In this document: piece after piece, positions 7,217-16,381 of the stretch
Layout: each line of letters starts with the position of its first letter
Numbering within the stretch: the stretch's first letter is position 1
Translations under genes and position numbers: made by a program
Assembly (NCBI GenBank): GCA_942492115.1
Contig: CALODL010000010.1
Span: forward strand, 248,001-312,000
Direction of reading: 5' to 3'
DNA length: 64,000 bases
From: CALODL01 sp942492115
GTDB taxonomy: Bacteria > Planctomycetota > Phycisphaerae > UBA1845 > CAIVHJ01
The notes under the pieces: generated by a model
Databases searched by the model: none
Seen by the model: only the letters and a program-made list of their open reading frames with translations
What the model was told of the DNA's origin: nothing

Positions 7217-10024
7217 TCAGGCCTCGATACGGCGACGGTTGCCGCGGATAATCAATCCCATCACCAGCACCAGGCACATGATGATCATGCCCCAGCGCCC
7301 GACGGTTGGGACCGGCGGAACTTCTTCGCACCCCTCGATCGGAGTCCCGGCACACAGCCCATCAGGCGTGCACACATCATTCTCGGTGCACTCGTTGAGG
7401 TCATCGCACGCCCCGCCTGCATTACCGGGCTGGCTCATGCATGAACCGCTGGCCGGATCACATACGCCGACCGTGCATATGCCGTCGAGGAACGAACAGT
7501 CCGTCGTCGCGCCCCCACCGCACGTGCCGCCGGAGCACGTCTCGCCGCTCGTACAGGCATTGCCGTCGTCGCACGGATCGTTCTCGCCGCGTGCGGTCTC
7601 TGAATCACAGTTGCCCTCGGCCCCTGCCGGGTCACACGCGAGCACCGTACACGGATCACCGCTGTCCGGACATTCGACGGGGGCACCACCACCACAGGCG
7701 CCGCCGGTGCAGACCTCGCCGACGCTGCAAGCGTCGCCATCGTCACATGGCATGTTCTCGTTGGCCGGCTGTGCTTCGCACGCGCCGGTCGTCGCGTTGC
7801 ACACGCCGACATTGCACTGATCGTCGAGGTTCGAGCAGTCCACGGGTGTTCCACCGCCACAGGAACCGCCCATGCACACCTCGCCGGTCGTGCACGCATC
7901 GCCGTCATCGCACGGGTCGTTCTCGCCGCGCGGGCTTTCGATGTCGCAGTTGCCTTGTCCGCCCGCAGGATCACAGCTCAACTCCGTACAAGGGTCTCCG
8001 CTGTCCGGGCAGGTCGTCGGTGTATTCTGGCACGCACCCTCTACGCAGGCGTCAGTCGTGCACGCATCGCCGTCATCGCACTCGTCGTCACCGCAGCACT
8101 CGTCAACGCACGTGTCGCTGGCCTCGCAGCAGATCTGGCCGGGGCACGGATCGCCGCCCGATGTGCACGAACCCGTCTGCGGATCGCACGCCTCGGGGCC
8201 GTTGCAGAACAGGCCGTCATCGGGACAATCGACCGGCGTATTCTGGCACGAACCCTCTACGCAGGCGTCAGTCGTGCACGCATCGCCGTCATCGCACTCG
8301 TCGTCACCACAGCACTCGTCAACGCACGTGTCGCTGGCCTCGCAGCAGATCTGGCCGGGGCACGGATCGCCGCCCGATGTGCACGAACCCGTCTGCGGAT
8401 CGCACGCCTCGGGGCCGTTGCAGAACAGGCCGTCATCGGGACAGTCGACCGGCGTGTTCTGGCACGCACCCTCTACGCAGGCGTCAGTCGTGCACGCATC
8501 GCCGTCATCGCACTCGTCGTCACCACAGCACTCGTCAACGCACGTGTCGCTGGCCTCGCAGCAGATCTGGCCGGGGCACGGATCGCCGCCCGATGTGCAC
8601 GAACCCGTCTGCGGATCGCACGCCTCGGGGCCGTTGCAGAACAGGCCGTCATCAGGACAGTCGACCGGCGTGTTCTGGCACGCGCCCTCTACGCAGGCGT
8701 CAGTCGTGCACGCATCGCCGTCATCGCACTCGTCGTCACCGCAGCACTCGTCAACGCACGTGTCGCTGGCCTCGCAGCAGATCTGGCCGGGGCACGGATC
8801 GCCGCCCGATGTGCACGAACCCGTCTGCGGATCGCACGCCTCGGGGCCGTTGCAGAACAGGCCGTCATCGGGACAGTCGACCGGCGTGTTCTGGCACGCA
8901 CCCTCTACGCAGGCGTCAGTCGTGCACGCATCGCCGTCATCGCACTCGTCGTCACCGCAGCATTCTTCAACGCAGGTGTCGCTGTCTTCACAACACACCG
9001 GGGTCGAGCAGGGGCTGCCTGTTGAAACGCATGCACCTGTTGCCGGATCACACAGTTCGTCACCGTTGCAGAACAGGCCGTCATCGGGGCAATCCACCGG
9101 GGTGAAAATGCAGGCACCGGCAGCACACGCGTCCGTGGTGCAATTGTTGTTATCGTCGCAGTCGATATCGTCCAGACACTCGACGCAGTCGCCGCTGGAC
9201 GGATCGCAGAACGTGCCGCGACGCGGGCAGTCGACAGGCGGGTTCTCGCATATGTTGTCGGTGCACAGGTCCTGGGTGCACAGATCGCCATCGTCACACT
9301 CGTCGTCATCCAGACATTCCCGCAGAATGAACCTGAAGTTGTCGAGGGCGCCCGAGCCGATGAAGGTGATTTCGACGCTGATCACATTGTCGATGTCGAA
9401 GCCAGGATCGGTTGCCACTGTGGTGAACAGGCCAGGAATGTTGGGCGATTCAGTCGGGGCCCCGGAGGACAGGTCGACCGTGGCCACGCCAGGATCCCCA
9501 TTGCTGATCTCGCCCGTGAAGTCCGCCGGAACCGTGACCGTGCGGGTCAACGTGTTCTCGTCCGTCAGCGTGATGATGTTACGGCCGTTGACGTCGCGAT
9601 CGACGATATCGATTTCATCGACGAACACGTGGAACCCGGCGGTGATTGCGGGACTGAAGTCGTAGAGCATCGCCCCACCGGCCGCCGAGTCGTTTGGTGT
9701 ATCGAACACATCGCCCGTCATGGCTGGATTGGAACTACTCTGCATGATGGCGACGTTGCCCTGATCAACGAGCAGATCGGGATCGGGGCCGGGATCGTTC
9801 GGGCCACCCGGCGTCGAGTCGAATGCGGCGGCACCGAGGCTGCCACCGGTGGTGGTCAGCGTGAAGTAGGTTCCGAACACTGTTCCGGGCGGCGATTCGA
9901 TCTTCTTTCCGTTGACAATGACGCCACCCACGTCATCAGTTTCGAAATCGATGAGAATCATCTGCCCACTGACGGTGGTGGTCAGTGAGAGAGCCGCCAG
10001 TAGTCCCAGGAGCCGCGCTGTCAT
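7217..10024 (-). CDS. giant secreted Cys-rich repeat protein with IPTL-CTERM-like tail (paralogue 1)
   Basis: A 935-aa exported protein. ATG at 10024 follows GAGGGACGGGA; an in-frame TTG 18 bases upstream is less likely. The signal peptide covers about residues 1-20. Residues 20-235 form a beta-rich domain with no Cys (landmarks LIDFETDD, PPGTVFGTYFTL, PGGPNDPGPDPDLLVDQGNV), shared with the 14369 paralogue. Then come about 650 residues of DDxxCDDGxxCTxDxC-type modules very rich in Cys, Asp and Gly, resembling the Cys-rich repeats of myxobacterial surface proteins and the Dickkopf N-terminal type. Four 72-aa units are almost identical. The C-terminus has VPTVGRWG, a hydrophobic helix and GNRRR: the architecture of IPTL-CTERM sorting signals, thought to be processed by exosortase H-type enzymes. 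None is in the window. A surface or matrix role is inference. Confidence 0.85.
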   Translation of the reverse strand: MTARLLGLLAALSLTTTVSGQMILIDFETDDVGGVIVNGKKIESPPGTVFGTYFTLTTTGGSLGAAAFDSTPGGPNDPGPDPDLLVDQGNVAIMQSSSNPAMTGDVFDTPNDSAAGGAMLYDFSPAITAGFHVFVDEIDIVDRDVNGRNIITLTDENTLTRTVTVPADFTGEISNGDPGVATVDLSSGAPTESPNIPGLFTTVATDPGFDIDNVISVEITFIGSGALDNFRFILRECLDDDECDDGDLCTQDLCTDNICENPPVDCPRRGTFCDPSSGDCVECLDDIDCDDNNNCTTDACAAGACIFTPVDCPDDGLFCNGDELCDPATGACVSTGSPCSTPVCCEDSDTCVEECCGDDECDDGDACTTDACVEGACQNTPVDCPDDGLFCNGPEACDPQTGSCTSGGDPCPGQICCEASDTCVDECCGDDECDDGDACTTDACVEGACQNTPVDCPDDGLFCNGPEACDPQTGSCTSGGDPCPGQICCEASDTCVDECCGDDECDDGDACTTDACVEGACQNTPVDCPDDGLFCNGPEACDPQTGSCTSGGDPCPGQICCEASDTCVDECCGDDECDDGDACTTDACVEGSCQNTPVDCPDDGLFCNGPEACDPQTGSCTSGGDPCPGQICCEASDTCVDECCGDDECDDGDACTTDACVEGACQNTPTTCPDSGDPCTELSCDPAGGQGNCDIESPRGENDPCDDGDACTTGEVCMGGSCGGGTPVDCSNLDDQCNVGVCNATTGACEAQPANENMPCDDGDACSVGEVCTGGACGGGAPVECPDSGDPCTVLACDPAGAEGNCDSETARGENDPCDDGNACTSGETCSGGTCGGGATTDCSFLDGICTVGVCDPASGSCMSQPGNAGGACDDLNECTENDVCTPDGLCAGTPIEGCEEVPPVPTVGRWGMIIMCLVLVMGLIIRGNRRRIEA
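8022..8958 (-). repeat. 216-bp tandem repeat inside the Cys-rich gene, about 4.3 copies
   Basis: Units start at 8022, 8238, 8454, 8670 and 8886, exactly 216 bases apart, and the last copy fades near 8958. Differences between copies are a few single bases (for example gtattc/gtgttc, gcacc/gaacc). The period is in frame (72 codons), so copy number can change without breaking the gene. Near-identity at synonymous sites points to recent duplication or gene conversion. Confidence 0.95.
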
Positions 10025-10137
10025 TCCCGTCCCTCGTTTCAAAACAAACTGTCACTTCAAAATTATTGGGAGAGCTGCAAAGCAACTGATGATGAGATGC
10101 TTCTTCCCATCCATCCAAAAATGCTTCTTCTGTTGTG

Positions 10138-10167
10138 ATTATAAGAGTTCCAGGGGAAGGTCGTCAA
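10138..10167 (-). promoter_or_regulatory. near-consensus sigma70 promoter of Cys-rich paralogue 1
   Basis: Read leftward: TTGACG (10167-10162), 18-base spacer, TATAAT (10143-10138). The -10 is perfect and the -35 matches five of six. It points at the ATG at 10024. Confidence 0.8.
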
Positions 10168-10178
10168 ACATCCCCTGG
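10150..10178. promoter_or_regulatory. operator-like inverted repeat over the -35 element
   Basis: Perfect 8-bp arms CCAGGGGA (10150-10157) and TCCCCTGG (10171-10178) separated by 13 bases. The gap contains the -35 hexamer. Centre-to-centre arm spacing is 21 bases, two helical turns, as expected for a dimeric DNA-binding regulator. No regulator can be named. Confidence 0.55.
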
Positions 10179-10348
10179 CCAGAGAACAAGTCGTATAACT
10201 CTCTTGATTTGAAACACTTAAGTGCCCGGGACACGAAATGGCACGATCATTCGATCGCCGCGGCGAAGAAGACGGACGAGGCGTTGCCGGTCCGCCTCCG
10301 GCGGACTGCGGCCAACGGCCGGTCCCGCAAATCCGTGCAGAACCACAG

Positions 10349-10370
10349 AAAAGGGGGGCGTGCGCCCCCC
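10349..10370 (-). terminator. terminator of Cys-rich paralogue 2
   Basis: Perfect stem GGGGGGCG (10353-10360) / CGCCCCCC (10363-10370) with a tiny 2-base loop. On the minus strand four T residues and a TCTG tail follow. It lies 27 bp beyond the stop at 10398. Confidence 0.7.
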
Positions 10371-10397
10371 TCAGTTAACGATCTCGTCAGTGCAGCC

Positions 10398-13300
10398 TTA
10401 CGCCTCTTGTCTACGGCGGTTTCCGCGAATGATCAGGCCCATGACGAGGGCCAGACACATGATGATCATTCCCCAACGCCCTACAGTGGGAACCGGTGGT
10501 GTTTCGGAGCAGCCCTCGATCGGCGTCCCAGCGCACTCGCCATCCGGAGTGCACTCATCGTTCTCGGTGCACTCGTTGAAGTCGTCGCACGAGCTGCCAA
10601 CATTACCTGGCAAAGACACGCAGCCCCCGGTCGCCGGGTCGCAGACCCCGATGCGACATGTGGTGTCGAGAATCGAGCAATCGGTCGGTGTGCCCCCGCC
10701 ACAGATGCCGCCGGAGCACACTTCGTTACTCGTGCAGGCATCGCCATCGTCGCAGGGGTCATTCTCACCGCGGGCGTTCTCGAGGTCACAATTGCCTTCA
10801 CTGCCCGACGGGTCACACTCGAGTACCGTGCAGGGATCGCCGCTGTCGGGGCACTCAACCGGCGAACCGCCCTGGCACGTTCCGGCAACACAGAGTTCTC
10901 CAGCATTGCAGGGATCACCGTCATCACACGGCATGTCTTCGTTGGTCGGCTGGGCCTCGCATGCACCCGTCTGCGGGCTGCACACGCCAACCGTGCACTG
11001 GTCATCGAGATTGGAGCAATCGACAGGTGTCCCGCCACCACAGGTACCGCCGGAGCAGACCTCGCCCGTGGTACATAGATCTCCGTCGTCGCACGGGTCG
11101 TTTTCGCCCCGCGGTGTCTCGAGATCACAATTGCCCTCATCACCGGACGGGTCGCATGCGAGAACCGTACAGGGGTCACCGCTGTCCGGACATTCGACCG
11201 CCGCCCCACCTTCGCATGCTCCGGCAACGCAGATCTCGCCGACGCTGCACGCCTCACCGTCATCGCACGCCATGTTCTCGTTTGTCGGCTGGGCCTCACA
11301 CGCACCCGTATTCTCGTTACACACGCCGACGTTGCACTGATCGTCGAGATCCGAGCAATCGGTCGGCGAACCGCCTTGACACGTGCCTGCAACGCACACC
11401 TCACCGGTGTTGCATGCCTCACCGTCATCGCACGGCATGTTCTCGTTCGTCGGTTGTGCCTCGCAGGCACCCGTCCCAGGATTGCACACGCCGACGGTGC
11501 ACTGATCGTCGAGATTTGAACAATCCGTAGGAGTGCCTCCACTGCACGTGCCACCCGAGCAGACCTCGCCGGTCGTACATGGATCACCATCGTCACACGG
11601 ATCATTCTCGCCGCGCGGGCTCTCGATGTCGCAGTTGCCCTGCTCGCCGTTCGGATCACAGGACAGCTCAGTACACGGGTCGCCACTGTCGGGACAGGTC
11701 GTCGGAGTGAATGAACAGACGCCCTCGACACAAGCATCATCCGTACAGGCGCTGTTATCGTTGCACTCGTCGTCCGAGCAGCACTCGTCGACGCAAGTAT
11801 CGCTTTCCTCGCAGCAGATCTGACCTGCACACGGATCGCCCGTGGAAGTACACTCGCCGGTATCCGGGTCACACAGTTCTGTTCCGTTGCAGAAGGCTCC
11901 ATCATCAGGACAGTCGACCGGCGTGTTCTCGCAGACCCCCTCGACGCACGCGTCTGCCGTACAGGTGTTGCCGTCGTCACAGTTCGCGTCGTTCGGTGTG
12001 TTCACGCACGTGTCGGCGTCCTCATCGCAGGAATCATCCGTGCAGTCGAACCCGTCGTCGCAGTTCGGTGGCATACCGGCCTGACAGTCACCGACCGCAT
12101 CGCACGTCTCGACACCGTTGCAGAACAGGCCGTCGTCGCAATTGCCATCGTTCGGCGTGTTGTCGCACATGTCCGTGGTTTCGTTGCACGAATCGTCCGT
12201 ACACGCCACGCCGTCATCGCAGTTCGGCGGCGTGCCGGCCTGGCAATCGCCCGTCGCGTCGCACGTCTCGACACCGTTGCAGAACAGGCCGTCGTCGCAA
12301 TTGCCATCGTTCGGCGTGTTGTCGCACATGTCCGTGGTTTCGTTGCACGAATCGTCAGTGCACGCCACGCCGTCATCGCAGTTCGGCGGCGCGCCGGCCT
12401 GGCAATCGCCCGTCGCGTCGCACGTCTCGACACCGTTGCAGAACAGGCCGTCGTCGCAATTGCCATCGTTCGGCGTGTTGTCGCACATGTCCGTGGTTTC
12501 GTTGCACGAATCGTCCGTACACGCCACGCCGTCATCGCAGTTCGGCGGCGTGCCGGCCTGGCAATCGCCCGTCGCGTCGCACGTCTCGACACCGTTGCAG
12601 AACAGGCCGTCGTCGCAATTGCCATCGTTCGGCGTGTTGTCGCACATGTCCGTGGTTTCGTTGCACGAATCGTCCGTACACGCCACGCCGTCATCGCAGT
12701 TCGGCGGCGTGCCGGCCTGGCAATCGCCCGTCGCGTCGCACGTCTCGACACCGTTGCAGAACAGGCCGTCGTCGCAATTGCCATCGTTCGGCGTGTTGTC
12801 GCACATGTCCGTGGTTTCGTTGCACGAATCGTCCGTACACGCCACGCCGTCATCGCAGTTCGGCGGCGTGCCGGCCTGGCAATCGCCCGTCGCGTCGCAC
12901 GTCTCGACACCGTTGCAGAACAGGCCGTCGTCGCAATTGCCATCGTTCGGCGTGTTGTCGCACATGTCCGTGGCTTCGTTGCACGAATCGTCCGTACACG
13001 CCACACCGTCATCGCAGTTCGGCGGCGTGCCGGCCTGGCAACCGCCCGTCGCGTCGCACGTCTCGACACCGTTGCAGAACAGGCCGTCGTCGCAATTGCC
13101 ATCGTTCGGCGTGTTGTCGCACATGTCCGTGGCTTCGTTGCACGAATCGTCCGTACACGCCACACCGTCATCGCAGTTCGGCGGCGTGCCGGCCTGGCAA
13201 CCGCCCGACGGATCGCACGTCTCGATACCGTTACAGAACAGGCCGTCGTCGCAAATGACCGGCGTATTCGAGCAGGCTCCCATGTCACAACTGTCGGTCG

Positions 13301-14324
13301 TGCAGACGGTACCATCGTCGCAGTCATTGTCATCGACGCACTCGACACACATTCCGGTCGCCGGATCGCAGAACGTCCCGCGCCGTGGACAGTCAACTGG
13401 CGGATGTTCGCAGAAGTTGTCCGTGCAGACGTCCTGAGTACACAGGTCGCCGTCATCGCAGTCACCATCGACCATGCAGTCTCCAATGATGGCACCGGCC
13501 GACAATGAGCGGTCCTGGTTTCCGAGGTTGTTGAGGTTCCAATCCTTCAGCCTCATATGGTAGGGCGAACCACTGATGCCACCGGCCGAGTTGCCGTCGC
13601 CCCACACCAGCGCAGTCGCGATGTGCCCGCCCCAGGCCAACACGACCGTCGGCGTGGTGGCGGTGAAGCTGACGAACACAGTCTGTTCAGACTGCGCAAC
13701 CGTCAGATCCGCCTGGGGACCGTAGCTGATCGGGCCGGTTGCCATGCCGTCGGAGTCCAGCGCAGAGAACGTCCCGTTCCAGATCGACATGACCCGCTCG
13801 CCGGCCGGCAAGGCCAGGAATGCCGCGGTGGGTTCGCCGGGAACCGGAGATCCGGTCGATGTCGGGGCCGGAATGGCAGCCGTGTCGTCGGCAGCTGACC
13901 CATCCACCACACCCGACACACCGTCGGTCGGATCGATCGTCTCGGCGACGTGGCCGAACGGTGCATGGGGTTCGAGTCGATCGTAGTGCGTCAGGAAATC
14001 AATCGCGTGTGCGCTGTTATTCTTGACGTCGTAGCCCAGCTCAAGGGTGATCACCGTACCATCGGTCGGCAGATCGGTCATGACCACCCGATAGGGAATC
14101 GAAAGCCCCTCGACATAGTGCGCGTTCGAGCTACCCGCATTGCCGTTGACCCATTGGCCCGGATCGTTCGGCGATGCCGCCGATCCGTTCCTGACCTGGT
14201 CGAGGTTGGCGGCCGGTGGGGCAAGCAGCACGTTCTGACCGCCATCGTCGCGAACCTCGTGTTGCGCAAATCCGACAGTGCCGATCAACAGGCTGAGAAG
14301 CAGGTAGCGGTGGGAGCAGGACAT
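10398..14324 (-). CDS. giant secreted Cys-rich repeat protein with IPTL-CTERM-like tail (paralogue 2)
   Basis: A 1308-aa exported protein. ATG at 14324 has AAGGAGAC upstream, and the signal peptide ends near GTVGFAQ (residue 21). Residues 22 to about 275 are a domain different from the one in its two neighbours (landmarks LELGYDVKNNS, IDFLTHYDRLEPHAP, VVLAWGGHIATAL). About 1000 residues of Cys/Asp/Gly-rich modules follow. The core is eight copies of a 53-aa unit (GNCDDGLFCNGVETCDATGD..., ending CDNTPND), the outer copies being diverged. More degenerate modules (CPDSGDPCT, ENDPCDDGD) are shared with the paralogues. The tail VPTVGRWGMIIMCLALVMG plus GNRRRQEA is nearly identical to that of paralogue 1. 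It is the middle gene of a leftward triplet and has its own terminator at 10349-10370. Confidence 0.85.
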   Translation of the reverse strand: MSCSHRYLLLSLLIGTVGFAQHEVRDDGGQNVLLAPPAANLDQVRNGSAASPNDPGQWVNGNAGSSNAHYVEGLSIPYRVVMTDLPTDGTVITLELGYDVKNNSAHAIDFLTHYDRLEPHAPFGHVAETIDPTDGVSGVVDGSAADDTAAIPAPTSTGSPVPGEPTAAFLALPAGERVMSIWNGTFSALDSDGMATGPISYGPQADLTVAQSEQTVFVSFTATTPTVVLAWGGHIATALVWGDGNSAGGISGSPYHMRLKDWNLNNLGNQDRSLSAGAIIGDCMVDGDCDDGDLCTQDVCTDNFCEHPPVDCPRRGTFCDPATGMCVECVDDNDCDDGTVCTTDSCDMGACSNTPVICDDGLFCNGIETCDPSGGCQAGTPPNCDDGVACTDDSCNEATDMCDNTPNDGNCDDGLFCNGVETCDATGGCQAGTPPNCDDGVACTDDSCNEATDMCDNTPNDGNCDDGLFCNGVETCDATGDCQAGTPPNCDDGVACTDDSCNETTDMCDNTPNDGNCDDGLFCNGVETCDATGDCQAGTPPNCDDGVACTDDSCNETTDMCDNTPNDGNCDDGLFCNGVETCDATGDCQAGTPPNCDDGVACTDDSCNETTDMCDNTPNDGNCDDGLFCNGVETCDATGDCQAGAPPNCDDGVACTDDSCNETTDMCDNTPNDGNCDDGLFCNGVETCDATGDCQAGTPPNCDDGVACTDDSCNETTDMCDNTPNDGNCDDGLFCNGVETCDAVGDCQAGMPPNCDDGFDCTDDSCDEDADTCVNTPNDANCDDGNTCTADACVEGVCENTPVDCPDDGAFCNGTELCDPDTGECTSTGDPCAGQICCEESDTCVDECCSDDECNDNSACTDDACVEGVCSFTPTTCPDSGDPCTELSCDPNGEQGNCDIESPRGENDPCDDGDPCTTGEVCSGGTCSGGTPTDCSNLDDQCTVGVCNPGTGACEAQPTNENMPCDDGEACNTGEVCVAGTCQGGSPTDCSDLDDQCNVGVCNENTGACEAQPTNENMACDDGEACSVGEICVAGACEGGAAVECPDSGDPCTVLACDPSGDEGNCDLETPRGENDPCDDGDLCTTGEVCSGGTCGGGTPVDCSNLDDQCTVGVCSPQTGACEAQPTNEDMPCDDGDPCNAGELCVAGTCQGGSPVECPDSGDPCTVLECDPSGSEGNCDLENARGENDPCDDGDACTSNEVCSGGICGGGTPTDCSILDTTCRIGVCDPATGGCVSLPGNVGSSCDDFNECTENDECTPDGECAGTPIEGCSETPPVPTVGRWGMIIMCLALVMGLIIRGNRRRQEA
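12121..13233 (-). repeat. 159-bp tandem repeat inside the Cys-rich gene, 7 exact periods
   Basis: Seven consecutive 159-bp units start at 12121, 12280, 12439, 12598, 12757, 12916 and 13075; diverged partial units flank both ends. Each encodes 53 residues with eight Cys. The central four are almost base-identical, while variants (gtggtttc/gtggcttc, cgcgccgg/cgtgccgg) mark the edges, the pattern of recent internal expansion by recombination. Confidence 0.95.
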
Positions 14325-14368
14325 TTCGATGTCTCCTTGGGGGACCAGAAGACGGGGGGATATCCCCC

Positions 14369-16381
14369 CTAACCTTGGTGTGGGCGTTCATGTCGCCCGT
14401 AAATGCATACACATATCAAGAGCAGCAGGCACATCACCCACATCCCGGTCCTTCCGAGGACCGGCACGGGGGGTATTTCGTCACATCCTTCAATCGGGAC
14501 GCCTGCGCACACGCCATCGGGCGTGCACACGTCGCGACGGGTACATTCGTTGCCGTCGTCACATTCGGTTCCCGGGTCGAACGGGCTGATCTCGCACAAG
14601 CCGTTGCCCGGGTTGCACACGCCGCTACCGCACACGTTGTCCAGGTGGGTGCAGTCGACGATCTCGCCAATCATGCACAGACCGCCTGAACACACTGATC
14701 CGATCGTGCACAGATTGCCATCATTGCATGACTCGCCTTCGCCGCGCGGGGATTCCACATCGCAGTTGCCCTCGGCACCTGCCGAATCGCAGGCCAGCAC
14801 CGTGCACGGATCGTTACTGTCCGGGCACACCACGGGCTCTCCCCCCCCGCACGTCCCGCCGGCACACACTTCGCCGACCGTGCAGGCATCGCCGTCATCG
14901 CACGGGTCGTTCTCGCCACGCGGAGATTCGAGGTCGCAATTTCCCGGCGTCCCGGCCGGGTCGCACTCGATCACTAAACATGGATCATTGCTATCCGGAC
15001 AGCCGACCGCTTCGTTGGAACAGATGCCCGCCATGCACGCATCGATCGTGCAGGCGTCATCGTCTGCACAATCCTCGTCGATGCAGCATTCGGTATTACA
15101 TGCCTCGGTCTCTTCGCAGCACACCTCGCCATCGGCACACGGATTCCCGCCCGAAACACAGTCGCCCGTCTCAGGATCACAGAACTCCGGCCCGTCGCAG
15201 AATGAGCCGTTGTCCGGGCAGTCGGGAGGCGTGTTCTGACAGACACCCTGCACACAGGCATCGGTCGTACACTGATCGCCATCGTCACATTCTGAATCCT
15301 CGCAGCATTCAGGATGACATTGTTCCAGAACCTCGCAACAGACATCGCCGGAGACACACGGGCTGCCGGATGAAGCACACTCTCCAGTCGCTGGATCACA
15401 TGCCTCCTGGCCGTCACAAAAGACGCCATTGTCCTCGCATTCCGTTCCGGAGTACTTGCATACCCCGTCTTCGCACGTTTCGAGGGTACACAGGTCGCCG
15501 TCGTCGCAGTCAGTGCTGTCGATACACTCAACGCACATTCCCGTGTTCGGGTCACAAAACGTTCCGCGCCGCGGGCAGTCGACGGGCGGATTGCTGCAGA
15601 TGCCTTCGATGCACAGGTCATCCGTGCACAAGTCACCGTCGTCGCAATTCTCGGGTTCGATGCATTCACCAACGAAAAACTTGAAGTTGTCGATAGCGCC
15701 AGACCCAATGAAATTGACTTCCGCGGATGCGATGTCGGTGTGGTCGAAACCAGGCTCGGTGGTGACCGTGGTGAACAGCCCTGGAATATTGGGAGATTCG
15801 GTTGGGGCACCCGACGATAGATCGACGACCATGAATCCGGGTTCGGGCGGATCGTTGATCTCGCCGGTAAACTCGTTGGGCACTTCGACGATGCGCGTCA
15901 GGCCAGCGCCGTCGGTCAGCGTGATGATGTTGCGACCCGTCTCATCGCGATCAACGACCATGATCGAATCAGCCAACACGCGCAAGCCCATATCCATGGC
16001 GGGCGTGAAATCATAAACCATCGTCCCGCCCGTCGCCGCGTCGTTCGGGATGTCGAAGACATCGCCTGTGAGGGCCGGATTGGAACTGCTTTGCAGGATC
16101 GCGACATTACCCTGATCGACCAGCAGATCCGGATCAGGACCGGGATCGTTCGGGCCGCCGGGAGTGGTATCAAACGCTGCAGCTCCCAGATTCGAGCCGG
16201 TCGTGACCAGTGTGAAGTAGGTTCCAAACACTGTTCCCGGCGGCGACTCGATCTGCTGCCCGTTGGGAATCGGCGCTCCATCGTCGTTCGTTTCGAAATC
16301 GATGAGGACCATCGTCTGCGCAGACACCGCACCGAGCGCACTGAAGTACGCGAATGCAAAAACTACGCATCGCCGTGTCAT
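14369..16381 (-). CDS. secreted Cys-rich repeat protein with variant C-terminal anchor (paralogue 3)
   Basis: A 670-aa exported protein. ATG at 16381 follows GGAAGGAAGCTGC, with a signal peptide to about residue 21. Residues 22-235 are clearly homologous to the N-domain of paralogue 1 (shared ESPPGTVFGTYFTL and PGGPNDPGPDPDLLVDQGNV). About 400 residues of the same Cys-rich module types follow, but here every unit differs and there is no tandem expansion. The tail reads PPVPVLGRTGMWVMC, a hydrophobic helix, then YGRHERPHQG. It keeps the motif-helix-basic plan of IPTL-CTERM but lacks the Trp of 'VGRWG'. A GC palindrome at 14354-14369 lies just beyond its stop, before the 14324 gene, without a T tract; the two genes may share a transcript. 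Confidence 0.85.
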   Translation of the reverse strand: MTRRCVVFAFAYFSALGAVSAQTMVLIDFETNDDGAPIPNGQQIESPPGTVFGTYFTLVTTGSNLGAAAFDTTPGGPNDPGPDPDLLVDQGNVAILQSSSNPALTGDVFDIPNDAATGGTMVYDFTPAMDMGLRVLADSIMVVDRDETGRNIITLTDGAGLTRIVEVPNEFTGEINDPPEPGFMVVDLSSGAPTESPNIPGLFTTVTTEPGFDHTDIASAEVNFIGSGAIDNFKFFVGECIEPENCDDGDLCTDDLCIEGICSNPPVDCPRRGTFCDPNTGMCVECIDSTDCDDGDLCTLETCEDGVCKYSGTECEDNGVFCDGQEACDPATGECASSGSPCVSGDVCCEVLEQCHPECCEDSECDDGDQCTTDACVQGVCQNTPPDCPDNGSFCDGPEFCDPETGDCVSGGNPCADGEVCCEETEACNTECCIDEDCADDDACTIDACMAGICSNEAVGCPDSNDPCLVIECDPAGTPGNCDLESPRGENDPCDDGDACTVGEVCAGGTCGGGEPVVCPDSNDPCTVLACDSAGAEGNCDVESPRGEGESCNDGNLCTIGSVCSGGLCMIGEIVDCTHLDNVCGSGVCNPGNGLCEISPFDPGTECDDGNECTRRDVCTPDGVCAGVPIEGCDEIPPVPVLGRTGMWVMCLLLLICVCIYGRHERPHQG

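Larger units (their letters stand above)
10025..10397. other. intergenic region between Cys-rich paralogues 1 and 2
   Basis: This stretch of 373 bases has no gene. It holds a near-consensus promoter for the 7217 gene (10138-10167), an inverted repeat over that promoter (10150-10178), and the terminator of the upstream paralogue (10349-10370). The 5' leader of the 7217 gene would be about 107 nt. So paralogue 1 can be transcribed on its own. Confidence 0.75.

Noticed and set aside
12121..13233. CRISPR-like regular repeats
   Set aside because: The 159-bp and 216-bp units are contiguous, in frame and without unique spacers; no cas genes nearby.
7441..13437. Several long rightward frames (up to about 600 codons) opposite the Cys-rich genes, with Ser/His/Arg-rich repeats
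   Set aside because: They mirror the tandem repeats of the leftward genes. The biased codons of the real genes keep stops away on the other strand; there is no ribosome site or signal peptide, and the composition is not protein-like.
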